From positions 2,046,001-2,110,000 of the forward strand of contig OZ241969.1 in assembly GCA_965204165.1 (NCBI GenBank): a stretch of DNA of 64,000 bases. Direction: 5' to 3'. The notes under the pieces were generated by a model that searched no databases, had not been told where the DNA came from, and saw only the letters and a program-made list of their open reading frames with translations. Each line of letters begins with the position of its first letter. Position 1 is the first letter of the stretch. Shown here piece after piece: positions 44,201-57,800 of the stretch. The stretch is from VYFG01 sp965204165 (lineage in GTDB: Bacteria; Pseudomonadota; Gammaproteobacteria; Arenicellales; Poriferihabitantaceae). Made by a program: the position numbers and the translations under genes.

Positions 44201-47200
44201 TCTCCTCCGCGGCCGGGCCGAACACGTCCTTGCGGATGGACCGCGGCACCAGGATGCGCGGCTCGATGGTGACGGGCTGGTAGATCACGCGCTCCTGTTC
44301 CTCGTCGTAACGCATCTCCACCTGGCCCGACAGGGGAAAATCCTTGCGGAATGGGTGGCCGATGAAACCGTAGTCGGTGAGGATGCGCCTGAGGTCGGGA
44401 TGGCCGTGGAAGATGATGCCGAACAGGTCGAAGGCCTCGCGTTCGAACCAGTCGGCGCCGGGCCAGACGCCGATGACCGAAGCGACGTTCAGGTCATCCT
44501 CGGGGCACTGCACCCTGAGCCTGATCCGTTCGTTGCGGGCATAGGAAAGCAGGTGGTAGACCACGGCGAAGCGTTCCCCCTCCCAGGGGGTTCCGCCTTC
44601 CAGGCCGTAGCCGTCGTAGTCCATTCCGCACAGGTCCGTCAGCTGCTCGAACCCCGCCTCGTCCCTGAGCAGGCGGCAGGCCTCCACGATCCGGCCCCGG
44701 TCGATGTCCAGCGTCAGCTGGCCCCCGGCATGGCTGCCGGAAAGGACGGCATCGCCGAGCAGGGTGGTTACGGAGCCGGACAGCTGTTCAGGGGAGCCGT
44801 TCTCCATGGTCTCAGGCAGGCCGGCCCTCCAGGTGACGCTTGGCTTCAAGCAGTTCCCGGCGGCGCGATACGGGTCCCGTTGCCCGGATTTTCTTCTGCA
44901 GCTGCAGGATGCCGTAGATCAGCGCCTCGGCCGTGGGAGGACATCCCGGGACGTACACATCCACCGGCACGATGCGGTCACAGCCGCGCACCACGGAATA
45001 GGAGTAATGGTAGTAGCCGCCGCCGTTGGCGCAGGAACCCATGGAAATCACCCACTTGGGTTCCGGCATCTGGTCATAGACCCTGCGCAGGGCGGGCGCC
45101 ATCTTGTTGGTCAGGGTGCCGGCCACGATCATGACGTCCGACTGGCGCGGGCTCGGCCGGAACAGCATGCCGAAGCGGTCGAGGTCGTAGCGCGCAGCGC
45201 CGGCCTGCATCATTTCCACCGCGCAGCAGGCAAGACCGAATGTCATGGGCCACAGGGAGCCGGTGCGGGCCCAGTTGACCAGTTCGTCCAGTTTCGCCGT
45301 GGCGAAACCGTGTTCCAGGTTGCCTTCTTGCGCCATGTTTCAGTGTCCTGTTGGGCCGGAATTCACGGAACCGCCGCCTTCGCCGGCGGCGTTCCGGGCT
45401 GATCGCCCAGGTGGGAAATTCCGGCGGATCATTCCCATTCGAGTGCTCCCTTCATCCACTCGTAGACAAAGCCCACCACGAGCACGGTCAGGAACAGCAT
45501 CATGGCCCAGAAACCGAATATCCCGATTTCATCGAGCACGATGGCCCAGGGGAAGAGAAACGCGATTTCCAGGTCGAAGATGATGAACAGGATCGCCACC
45601 AGGTAGTAGCGAACGTCGAACTTCATGCGGGAGTCCTCGAATGCCTCGAATCCGCACTCGTAGGGGGCCATCTTGGCATCCTCGTGCTTTCCGGATCCCA
45701 GGATGCGGCCCATGCTGACCGCCGCGACGCCTACCACCAGCCCCACTGCGATAAAAAGAAGGATCGGCAGGTAATTGGCTAGCAAGGTGGACTCCTGTGT
45801 CTGTCCGGGTTGGAATCTGGTGCCCGGGGCAGCATGACATTGCTAGGATGTTCGCCGCCCTGACGAAAACACAATTATACCAAAAGGAATAGGTGAACAA
45901 AGGGCGGGGAGGAAAAAAGGGTGCAACTATGGTCGTAGGCGCACCGCCTGCCGGGGCATCCGGACCGGGCCGGCGGTGGGTTGTACCCGGGCGATTCGTG
46001 AGTACTGTACGGGCGGTTCCGTAAAATCCCGCCCCGTGGATCACGGGACGGGCTGCCAGTCCGGGGCGCGACCGCCCCGTCTCAGTCGATCGGATCCTTG
46101 GACAGGACCGTGAGCCCGGTCTGGGAGGCGTACCAGGCGGCCAGGTTGGCGATGTCCTCGTCGGTCAGCGTGGCGGTCATCCCCAGCATGATCGGATTCG
46201 GGCGCACCCCGGAACGGTATTCATGCAGCACGAGTTCCAGGTAATCGGCGTACTGTCCCGCCAGCCGCGGGTTCTCCGGCAGCGGGCTGTTCCCGTCCGG
46301 TCCGTGGCAGGCGATGCACAGGGTGTCGGCCTTTGCCTTGCCGGCCGCGGGGTCGCCGGCCAGGGCCTGGCCGGAAAACGCCAGGGCAAGGGTGGAGACG
46401 GCGAACAGCGTGGCGATGGGTTTCATCAGGTCGGTCATGGCTGGTCTCCTATTTCGATGCGGCGAAGAACGCGGCGATGTCCTCGATATCCTGGTCCGAC
46501 AGGCTCCAGGCATTGGCATGCATGGTGGAATGGGGACGGGTCCCGTCCCGATAGGCCTTGAGCGCGGACACGACGTAGGCGGCGTGCTGGCCGCCCACCT
46601 TGGGGATCCGGTACGTCGGGTAGATATGCTGCATGGTGGGCGAGGCATGGCAGCCAAGGCAGGTTTCGGCCTTCAGGCGCCCGGCATCCGCGTCGCCTTC
46701 CGACAGCGCCGGCTGGACCAGGAAAGCCAGCAGCACCGGGACCAGTCCGGTTCGAGCGAGAATGTTCATGATCGGTTGGATGTAATGCTTGAGTAAAACT
46801 GTGTTCCGAGCATCTCCGCCCGGCCGCCGTGTCGGCAAACGGCGTATTCTACTTCCCAACAGGACAGGGATACAGCCCCATGGCCGCCTTGTGCAACGAA
46901 TTTACCAGTTCAGGCCACAGGCGCCTTTATGGGAAACCCGGCGCGATGGCCGGGCGGCCGGGGGGACCTCGCCTTTCAGGGGTTCCCGGAGGGGCGGCGC
47001 ATGTGCCTGTCCACCAGGGCATGGAAGTGATGCACCGCGTGCTCTGAAAACCAGCTGCGGTCCTGATCGACGAAGAATCTCCCGCGGTCATAGGAAACGG
47101 AATGCAGGCCCTGCTGGACGGATTCGACCAGGCCGACGTCCTCCGGGCCCAGCACGTCACAGAAGTAGCGGTAGATGTCCGAGGAGACGGGGTCCAGCTC

Positions 47201-50200
47201 GCCGCTTGGCGTGTACACGGTGAAAACCTGGCGGGTTTCCTCGGGCCCGAGGGCCTCGAAGACGAACGTCGCCACCGCGCCGCTTCCGACGAACCGCGTG
47301 AACGCCATGTCCGGCCAGATATACAGGGTCACGAACTCGCGCTCCGCATCGTCCAGGCCGTCGGGAATCCGGTACGCCAGGTTCCGGGGCCGGCAGACGC
47401 CGCCCTGCCAGGACCACAGGGGCTCCGTCTCCACGCGGTAGGTGTCCATGTCCACGAGGTCCACGAAGGCCTTGTGGGCGGGGTGGCAGTGGTAGCATTC
47501 GAGCAGGTTGTCGCCGACGTTCTTCCAGTTGGCGGCCACATCGAAGGTGACCGACGCGGCCCGGCGAAGTCCGGCCAGGTCGCCGCACAGTTCCTGGAAG
47601 CGGTCCATGGCGGGGGCGATCTCCGGCAGCAGGGGCGGGGCGTCGGGGTTGAGATTGATGTAGATGAATCCGGCGATCACCTCCACCTGCACCGGGTCGA
47701 GCCTGATCTCGGACTTGGCAAATCCCCGGATGTGCTCGCAATGGGGCGCCGCGCGCAGCTGGCCGTCCATGTCGTAGGCCCAGGCATGGTAGGGGCAGGT
47801 GATGAGGCGCGAGCCCAGGTGCCCCCGTTCCTCCCCGAAGAGCACGTGGGCACGGTGCTTGCAGACGTTGTGGAATGCCCGGATGTCTCCGCCCGGCGCC
47901 CGCAGCACCACGACGGGCTGGTCCACGAGCCGGTGGGCCAAGTAGTCTCCGGCATCGGGGATGTCCGACACGTGGCCGACGCAGCGCCAGTTCCGGCGGA
48001 AGATCCGCCGCTTCTCCCGCTCGAACCAGTCCCGGTCCCAGTACGTGAAACCGGGCAGGGTGGAAGCCAGTTCCGGGTCGTCCTCGAACGTGTATTCAGC
48101 AGGTTCAGACATGGGATGGTGTTGATCGGGGTTGATCGGGGGACTTTCCGGGATGCCGGCGGGTCCCCGGACGAATTCTGTCACCAGGGGTCATGCCGAG
48201 TCAAAGCGTACCGGTGAAAAAAAGTTAAAAAAAGTTAATCTTTCGTAACGAATCTGACTTATACTCCCCTTCGCCACAGTCAATGATCCAGGCATCTTCA
48301 GTCGTTCCCTCCGCGTTACCCCTAAAGCTTCCTCTTTCATCAGCTGCGGCGTTTTGTTTCTTCTTTACAGGTTAACTTTCTATGGCTACAGGCACTGTCA
48401 AATGGTTCAACGAATCCAAGGGTTACGGATTCATTTCCCAGGATGGCGGCGGTAAGGACGTCTTCGTCCACTTCCGCTCGATCCAGGGCACCGGTTTCAA
48501 GACCCTCAAGGAAGGACAGAAGGTCACTTTCGATGTTGAGGAAGGTCCCAAGGGACCCCAGGCAACAAACGTCGTTACCTAGGCACCACCACATCAGGCA
48601 AGGTCCATCCTTTCCACTCCCCGATCCCGTATCGGGGTACAGGCTGCCCCCGCGAAGGCGGGGTTTTTCTTGAGACGGATCCGGAACGGATCCGCCGATT
48701 CACCTGTTCTGGTCAGTCGGATACTCCCGGTCCCGTGAGACGGGACCGGGAGTATTCCTGTACCCGCATACCTCCGTTACCCGTCACCGTGTCCGGCGGA
48801 ATCCGGACTTGCTTCCCGGGACTCTTCGATGAGAACCCGCCGCGCGTGGGAAAAGAACTGCCGCCGGATGAGCACCAGGACGACGAATACCGTCGTCAGC
48901 ATGAACACGTAGGGCCCGACGAACCAGCCCAGGTAGCCGAGGGCGAAAAACATGGCGCGCATGCCGGCATTGAAATGCCTTCCCGCGATGACGTTCATGT
49001 CGGCCAGTTTCCCGACGGCGGCCTGACGGCGTTCATGGTCGGGGTCGTTGTACTCGGGCACCGCGCCGATCAGGATTCCACAGTAGTTGAACAACCGGTA
49101 GGCCCAGCCGAACTTGAAGAACGTGTACGCCATGATCAGGGTGAGGCACAGCACCTTGACTTCCCATGCCGCCCGGCTGATCTCCGTGGGGAGCGGCAGG
49201 TCGCGGTAGATCTGCAGCGCCGTATCCGCCGAACCGAGAAGCGCGAAGCAGCCGCCGATGGCGATGATGGACGTGGAGGTGAAGAACGCGCACCCCTGCT
49301 GCAGTCCGCTGACGATCTGGGTGTCCACCATCCGCAGTTCCCGCCCCGCGAGCACGCGGATCCAGTTCCGCCGCTGTTCCGCCATCAGGCCGCTCAATGT
49401 GCGCTTCTTCAGGGCGGTGTACTCCAGCAGGATTTCCAGCAGGGTCCAGACGGCAATGAACAGTCCGACCGCGACGATGTCCGGGGGAGATAGGGCGCTT
49501 AGCATGAGATGTACGAGGGAATCACTCTGAAACGGTTTTCTGACGACCTGCAAGCATACACTGCCCGATCGCCCGGCATGCACCGCCCGCCCCGGTGAAC
49601 CCGTCCCGGAATGCCGCGGGGCGGCCCGGGGGCGGGGACGCCTGCCCCGCTGAGGGTCAGAACAGTGTCCGGGAAAGCCGGGTCCGGTATTCCGACACCA
49701 GTTCCCCCTTGCCGCCGAGCAACTCGAAAATCTTCAGCATGGTCTTGCGGGCGCCGTCATTCTCGAAGGACCGGTCGCGCCGGATAATCTCCAGCAGGTG
49801 GTCCATCGCCGGCGCGTATTCCCGCTTCGAGACCAGCAGCCTGGCCAGGCGGTAGCGCACATCCAGATTCCCGGGTTCTTTCTCGAGCGCCGCCGCCAGC
49901 TCATCCTGGCCCGGGGCATCGGCGCCGGTCGGCAGGAACTCCAGGGTGGCCTTGAAAGCCCTGTACTCCGGGCTCTCCCTGCCCTCGCGGGAGATGGATT
50001 CGGCCATGGCGGCGGCCCCCTCCATGTCACCCTCTTCGGACAGCCAGGCCATGTACTGCAAAACGGGGGCGTCGTTGCCCGGCATGGAATCCATCAGCTT
50101 GCCGAGAAGCTCTTTGGCAGTCTCGGTGTCGCCGTTGTGGTAGAGATCGCGGGCTTCGGCCAGGACCAGGTCATGGGAACTGGACGCATACCGGTCGATC

Positions 50201-53200
50201 ATCTCCCGGATGGCGGATTCCGGCAGCGCGCCCATGAACTGGTCCACCACACTTCCATCCCTGAGGAACAGCACCGTCGGCAGGCTGCGGATACCGAACT
50301 GCATCGCCAGCTCCTGCTCACGGTCCGTGTCCACCTTGACCAGCTTCAGGCTGTCCCGGTATTCCCCCGCCAGCTTTTCCAGCACCGGCGCCAGGGACCG
50401 GCAGGGGCCGCACCACGATGCCCAGAAGTCCACCAGGACGAGCCGCTCCCGGGACGCCTCGATGGCGTCCTGCTCGAATGTGGCAGCGCCGGAGTCGATA
50501 TAGGTCTCTTTGCTCATCGCCCGTGCTATGGGGGCGCGATCAGGGGGTTTCAATGCCCGCATTCGCGGGCGTCCGCCGGGGAGCCGGTTACCCGGGGTGC
50601 CCATGGAAAGCCGGCAACTGGGGTATGATTGTCTGGAACATCCCATCCAAGAATCCATGCGGCGTGACCACCGAAAGCGAACCGGGGATGGTGTTTCGGC
50701 CGATGCGCGGCGCTTCACCCCGGGCGGCACCGTAACCGGCATGCCCGCCGCGATTTCCGGGAAGTGGCTATGGTTCTGCCTCGTCCTGCTCTGGGCGCCG
50801 TCCGGCCATACGGATTCCCCGATCATCGACGTGCTGTCCATCAGCGGCGGCGCGATGACCGACGTCGCCCGGCAGCTGGGTGAGCCGGTTCACTGTGCCG
50901 AAACCTACCAGGGGAACGCCTGCCAGTATGCCGGCGGGATCGAAGTGGTCTTCATGGACGGCCGGGCGGACTGGATCCAGTTCGCGCCGGAGGTGGAGAT
51001 TCCGTTCGAACCCGCGGCGCTGCGCCATATCGGGCTGCTGCCCGCACTGCCGGCGGTGCGCAACCCGTTCCGCATGCACTGGGACGGGCACCAGGGGCTG
51101 GCCGTGGTGTCGGTGTACGGTTCCGGGCGCTATGTCGCGCTGTTCCAGGTGCATTCCTTTACCACCTGGTAGGCGCCCTGCGGACTCCGGTTGCCTGGAG
51201 CAAGCCGATCAGGCGGAACCGGGTGATGCGGCCGCCCCGGGCCGGGGCACCCGCGCGGGCGCGCCCCGGCGCTGCGCCATGAGCGGGATGTGACCGACCT
51301 CAGCCCAGGTGCTGCCTGAAAAATTCCGTGGTGCGTTCCCAGGAGAGCGCCGCGTCTTCGGCGTCATAGCGGGCACTGGTGGGATTGGCGAAAGCATGGT
51401 CCGCCTCGTACCAGTGCACCGTCAGGCCGGATTTGCCCGCGGCCTGCATCGCCGACTCGAAGCCGCCGACCATGTCCTTGCCGATCCAGCCGTCCTCGGT
51501 GGCGAAGTGTCCGAGCACGGGGCTTTGCAGAGAGGCGAGGTCCGCTGCATTCTTCTTGACGTTGCCGTAGTAGATCACGGTGGCGTCCACCGGCACCGCC
51601 AGGGAGGCGTTGAGCGACCAGCCGCCGCCGAAGCACCAGCCCATGGTGCCCACCTTGCCGTTGCCGGCGTCATGGTTTTTGAGGTATTCCACCCAGCTGA
51701 CGAGGGTGTCGGTGGCCGCGGCGCCATCGACGCCCTGCATCAGCGCCCGGGCGCCGTCCGGGGTGTCCGCCACCTGGCCGCCGTAGAGGTCCACGGCCAG
51801 GGCGATGTAGCCCAGGTTGGCCAGTTCCGCCGCCACGGACCTGATCTGGTCGTTGAGACCCCACCACTCATGAATGAGCAGGACGGCGGGGGCCTTGTCC
51901 GCATCCGGTAGGGCGATGGCGGCGGAGACCTCGCGCCCGCCCCCGGTCGTGATCGTGACGGTGTCGGTACCGCCTGCGGCCGCACGGCTGAGTTCGGGAT
52001 AGGCCAGTACGGTGGCCAGGGGCAGGGAAGCCAGCCCCTTGAGGAAAAGGCGACGGTCGGTGTCCGAGACCTTGATGGGCGGCATATTCCGGTGACTGCC
52101 GCAGCCGTTGATATCACACATGGATCATTCCTCCTGATGGATCTTCGGGTAACAGTGCGGGGGGAAGTGTCCGGATCGCCAGTCACGGGCCGGCAAGACC
52201 GGCGCCGGGCCGGGAATCCTCCCCCGACAAAAGTACTATACACCAAACCGGCAAAATGGATGGATCCTTGAGGGCGGCTGCCCCGGCCGATAAAGGGAAC
52301 CGCCGGCCTGACGTCCGTAAAACCGTCCGGACGGCGGGGATCGTGCCCTTCGACCGATGATCCGAACCGGAACTACCTGAAGACATTCAATCCACTGATA
52401 CAAATCATAAGATACACTGATGTTTTATAATTCGCCCCCTTCAATAATTTTTTCCTGACGGAAAACCCATGACCGACCGAATCGACATCAATGCGCTCGG
52501 CATTGACAGGAGCCTGCATGACCTCGTGGTCAATGAAATCCTACCCGGAACCGGCGTGGAGGCGGATCATTTCTGGGCCGGGATGGAGCGTATCGTGACG
52601 GACCTCGGGCCGAAAAACCGCGAACTGCTGGCAAGGCGGGATGCGATCCAGGAATCCATGGACGAATGGCACCGGGACCACCCGGGTGATGGAAACTTCG
52701 CGGCCTACAGGCAGCATCTGGCGGATATCGGCTACCTGGAAGAGGAAGGCGGCGATTTCCTGGTCGGCACCCGCAATGTGGATGACGAAATCACCATCAT
52801 CGCGGGTCCCCAGCTGGTGGTGCCCGTGGACAATGCCCGCTATGCGCTCAACGCGGCCAACGCGCGCTGGAACAGTCTCTACGACGCACTCTACGGCACC
52901 GACGTGATCCTGGAGGTTGACGGCTGCAAGCGGACGCCGAAATACAATCCCGTTCGGGGCGCCAGGGTCATCGAATACTCGCGGCAGTTCCTCGATACCG
53001 CGGTGCCCCTGGCCGTGGGGAGCCACAGCTATGTCACGAAGTACAAGGTGCGCGCGGGCAGGCTGGTTGCGATCATGGGAGACGGCACCGAAACCGGGCT
53101 GGGGGCCCGCGAGTGCTTTGCCGGCTACCGGGGTGATCCGGATGCGCCGGAAGCGGTCCTGCTGCGTCACAACAACCTCCATATCGAGATTCTCATCGGC

Positions 53201-54778
53201 GAAGGCTATTACATCGGGCGCGGCGACCTGGCCGGTATCTATGACATCCAGCTTGAGGCGGCCATCACCACCATCATGGATTGCGAGGACTCCGTGGCCG
53301 CGGTGGACGCCGCAGACAAGGTGCGCGTCTACCGCAACTGGAACGGTCTGATGAAGGGCAGCCTCACCGCCAGGGTGAAGAAGGGGGACCAGGTAATCGA
53401 CCGGGTCCTGGAGGATGACCGCGAATACACCGCACCGGACGGCTCCGGTCTCAGGCTGCACGGCCGAAGCCTGATGTTCGTGCGCCACGTCGGCACACAC
53501 ATGTATACCGATGCGGTCACCTGCAACGGCGAGGAGATTCCCGAAACCTTCCTGGATGCGATGGTCACCGTGGCGTCGGCCAAGCACGACCTTCTGGGCA
53601 ACGGCAGTTTCCGCAACAGCCGCCGGGGCAGCGTCTACATCGTCAAGCCGAAGATGCATGGCCCCGCGGAAGTGGCCGCGGCGGTGGAACTGTTCGAACG
53701 GGTGGAGGACGTCCTCGGAATCGAGCGCAACACGCTCAAGATCGGCATCATGGACGAGGAGCGCCGGACCACCGTGAACCTGAAGGAATGCATCCGCCTG
53801 ACGAAGGAACGCGTGATCTTCATCAACACCGGCTTCCTCGACCGCACCGGCGATGAAATCCATACCTGCATGGAGGCGGGGGCGGTCTTGCCGAAGAACG
53901 ACTTGAAGACCACGCCCTGGCTGTTGACCTACGAGGACTGGAACGTGGACAAGGGGCTTGCCTGCGGCCTGCCGGGCCATGCCCAGATCGGCAAGGGCAT
54001 GTGGGCGGCGCCGGACAACATGGCGGCCATGATGGAACAGAAGGTCGGCCACCCCCGGGCCGGCGCCAATACCGCCTGGGTGCCCTCGCCGGTGGCGGCC
54101 ACCCTGCACGCCATCCACTACCACCAGGTCAATGTGCATGCACGGCAGAAGGAACTGGACAGCGCCCTGGACGCGGACCTCGACGAGATCCTGGCCATTC
54201 CCCTGATGGGCGACCGCAAGCTGTCGGACGGGGAGGTCATGAAGGAACTGGAGAACAATGCCCAGGGCATCCTCGGCTACGTGGTACGCTGGATCGACCA
54301 GGGCGTGGGCTGTTCCAAGGTCCCGGACATCACGGATGTCGCCCTGATGGAGGACCGCGCCACCCTGCGGATTTCGAGCCAGCATATCGCCAACTGGTTG
54401 CATCACGGCCTGTGCACCCCGGAACAGGTGCGCTCGGTATTCGAGAAAATGGCAGCTGTGGTGGACCGCCAGAACAGCAGCGATCCCGACTACATCGACA
54501 TGGCCCCGTCCTTCGACGGCCCCGCATACCACGCCGCCCTGGACCTGGTGTTCGGCGGGCGGGAGGCGGCCAATGGCTACACCGAGCCGGTGCTGCACGC
54601 CCGTCGCCGGGAGGCGAAGGCACTGAGAGGCGGATAGTCCGGCTATCTCCGGCTTTCTCCGGGGCCGGGACCGGTTCCGCTGCCGGGCATGATTCGGCCG
54701 TATTTCCCGTATCTCCCGTGCGGTCCGTCGGGTAAACTACCGCCGCAATATTTCCACCCGGGCGCCCGTAGCTCAGCC

Positions 54779-54811
<33 letters not shown>

Positions 54812-57800
54812 GAGGTTCGAATCCTCTCGGGCGCGCCATGCATCAGTGGGTCTTTTCCGGCCGCATAGGTAACAGTTTCGGAATATCAGCCATGTCGTGA
54901 AACTGCACGGGAGTCTTTGTTTTGATACATTTTTGAATTGACAACTGTATCCCCTTTCGATATACTTTTCATCAAAACACAGATTAATATTAGGTTTTGC
55001 GTCAGGATTAGCATGGTATTCATTACTCGCTCGCTCTCGCCCCAGGAGAGCCGCGTCGTTCTCAGCATGACGGAGCATGGCAGTCAGGAGATAGAGCGCA
55101 GGGAAATCATTGACATGCTCGGCGTCAGCCCACAGGCTGCCGATCACGTGATCCGCTCGCTGCGCCGCAAGGGATGGCTGGAGCGAGCAAGCTGGGGGCG
55201 ATACCTGCTCATCCCTCCCGAAATGGGACCGGACGCTCTCGGAGAAAGCAACATCCTGGCACTCGCCAGCCGGATCGCCGAACCCTACTACTTCGGCTAT
55301 GCCACGGCAGCGGTGTACTACAGTTTCACAACGCAACATCGCCACGCCATCCGACTGGTCACGCCTGTGCGTGTGCGCAACCGTCGCGTCCTCAATACCG
55401 AAGTCCGCATCATCAATCCAGTTACACGAAAGTTCTTCGGATTCGGCCCGGTCGACATACTAGGCTACACCGTCATGATGTCCGACCGCGAAAAGACCGT
55501 CATCGACTGCATCGACCGCCCGGGTCTCGCTGGTGGCGAAGGAGAAGCAGCAACCGTCCTGGCGACGGCCTGCCGTCACATCGACTGGCGTAAGGCGGCC
55601 GCGTATCTGGAACGGACGTCCTCCAGGACGCTCACGCGACGCTTCGGGTGGCTGGCAGACCACGCCGGCGCCGCGATGCCCGAGGACGTGCGCACGCATC
55701 TCCAGGGCCTTGCGAAAGGGAGCGGCAAGGCATTTTTCGGCCCGAGAATCCCCAAACCCGGTGCAATCGGCCATCAGAACAGCTGGCAGCTCACCGTCAA
55801 CGTTGCCCGCCACGAATTGAGCGACAGTGCCGGTATCGCGCGACGTCGTACGGTTGACCGGGAGCACTGAACCATTCTGACCCGTCCACAAGTCCAGCGC
55901 TATTCGGCCGAATCCGGTTTGCGCGACATGATGATTGCCGAAAAGGAGATCGTGCTCACCTACCTGCTCCAGCTGATGGCCGAACGCGGCATCCTGGGCA
56001 AGCTCGCCTTCAAGGGCGGCACCTGCCTTCGCAAGATGTTCCTCGGAAGCAGAGGGCGCTTCTCGACCGATCTCGATTTCACGCGAATCGAAGAACACGA
56101 CCACGAAGACGTGATCCTTGCTTTAATGGAGGCATTTGAGCATCCGTTTCACGGGATCCGGTTCAGCATCCCCGACGATAACTTTTACGAGACGAAGGAC
56201 GGATTATCCTGGGGTGTGAACCCACGTTACATTCATGACTGGAACCCGGGAGGGCAAAGCGAGATTAGGCTCCAGGTCAGCCAGCGGGAGGTGCCTACCC
56301 TCCGTCCGTTGAGGAACTCCCAACTCATGCAAAGCTACTTCCAGCACCTGCCTTTCGAACCAGTCGAAATCACGTGCTTGGCGCTGTCCGAGATCATCGC
56401 CGAGAAGATCCGAGCCTGCTACCAGCGCAGCAAGGCGCGCGACATCTACGACCTCAGCGTGTTTGCTGTGCGCCCCCTGGAGCAGCCACTCATACGCCGG
56501 CTCGTCGTGCTCAAGCTCTGGCAAGCGGGTGATGCCTTCGATCCAGAGGCCCTTCTGACGAAATTCGACGATGCCACCGCATTCGACTGGGATGATCTGC
56601 GACAACTGGTTCGCCGAACACACGCAATCGAGCCTTCCCAGATCACCGCTGTCTGCCTGAAGGGATTCGCCTTCCTTACTGAACTGAGTCAATTGGAGGC
56701 GCGACTTGCAGCTGATCCTTATCAGCGCGAATACGCGCTGTGGAAGGATCTTCGAGATGATCTTGCAGTCGCCAAGTACTGAAGGCAACCAAGATTTCAG
56801 TAATACATTTGCATCCCTGGCGCCGACAGCTAGCGATTGGCCAAAGCGATATCGAATGGACAGCACGTCGCGCCCATCTGGTGCGAGGTTCTGTCCATGA
56901 GACAGCAGAGCGCAATAGGAGATAGCAGCAGGATACCTGTGCAGTTTCGGTTACAGGTTTGACTGGCTCTCATAATCTATTAGTCGCAGGTCCTAGCCCA
57001 TTCGGATCTGCCAATTTCGAGTTTGTCTGTTCCGGTTGCCTTCCCCGCCTGCATCGGCACGGGTGACTGGTTCCCGTGAACGGCATCTAGAAATACCACT
57101 TCAGCGACAGCAGCGCATAGTCGCTGTCCCTCAGGCCATAGCTGGCGTTACCCGGATCAACGTTGAAGAAGGACTGCGCTTCCAGACCCAGGCGGGCGTT
57201 GTTGAACATGCGTCTGCTGCCTTCGACACGAAGGCTTTGGGAGCCGTCCTTCAGGTCGATCACGGTTCCCGCCAGTATTTCCGTGCCCTCGACGTCGGTG
57301 AAACCGAAACGCATGCCAAGGAAGACGTCATCCTGAAACAGTATCGTGCCGGGATCGTCGCGGCTGTCGTAATGCAGTTCCGCCAGCAGTCCGAGATCGA
57401 ACAGGCCGTCCCTGAGTCCGTAGAAACTGTATTCGAAACCGCCCACTGCCGCAGTGAAGTCGTCTCCCGCGGCCCGGTGGCCGAACGTGCGCCGGATGGC
57501 CTCGAACTTCCACAGCCAGCTTTCAGTGGTGATCTGGAGGTCCAGGCCGAACTGCTCGATCTGCGGATAGAAGGGACGCAGGCGCCCATCCGAGCCCGGA
57601 ACGAAACCGGCTTCCCTCGAGGTGCCCCGGAACCAGGATACGCCATAGTCGAGGACATCCTTGTAGCCGCTGAAGCGGACCGCGAAATCCACGTGGTCCC
57701 GTCCCTTCCCGGATTCATAGAGCGGGTCGTCACTGACGGCAAACGGCAACGCCAACGGGCTGTCGGCGGACAGGAATGCGCGTTCGCGGAACCCCGGCAG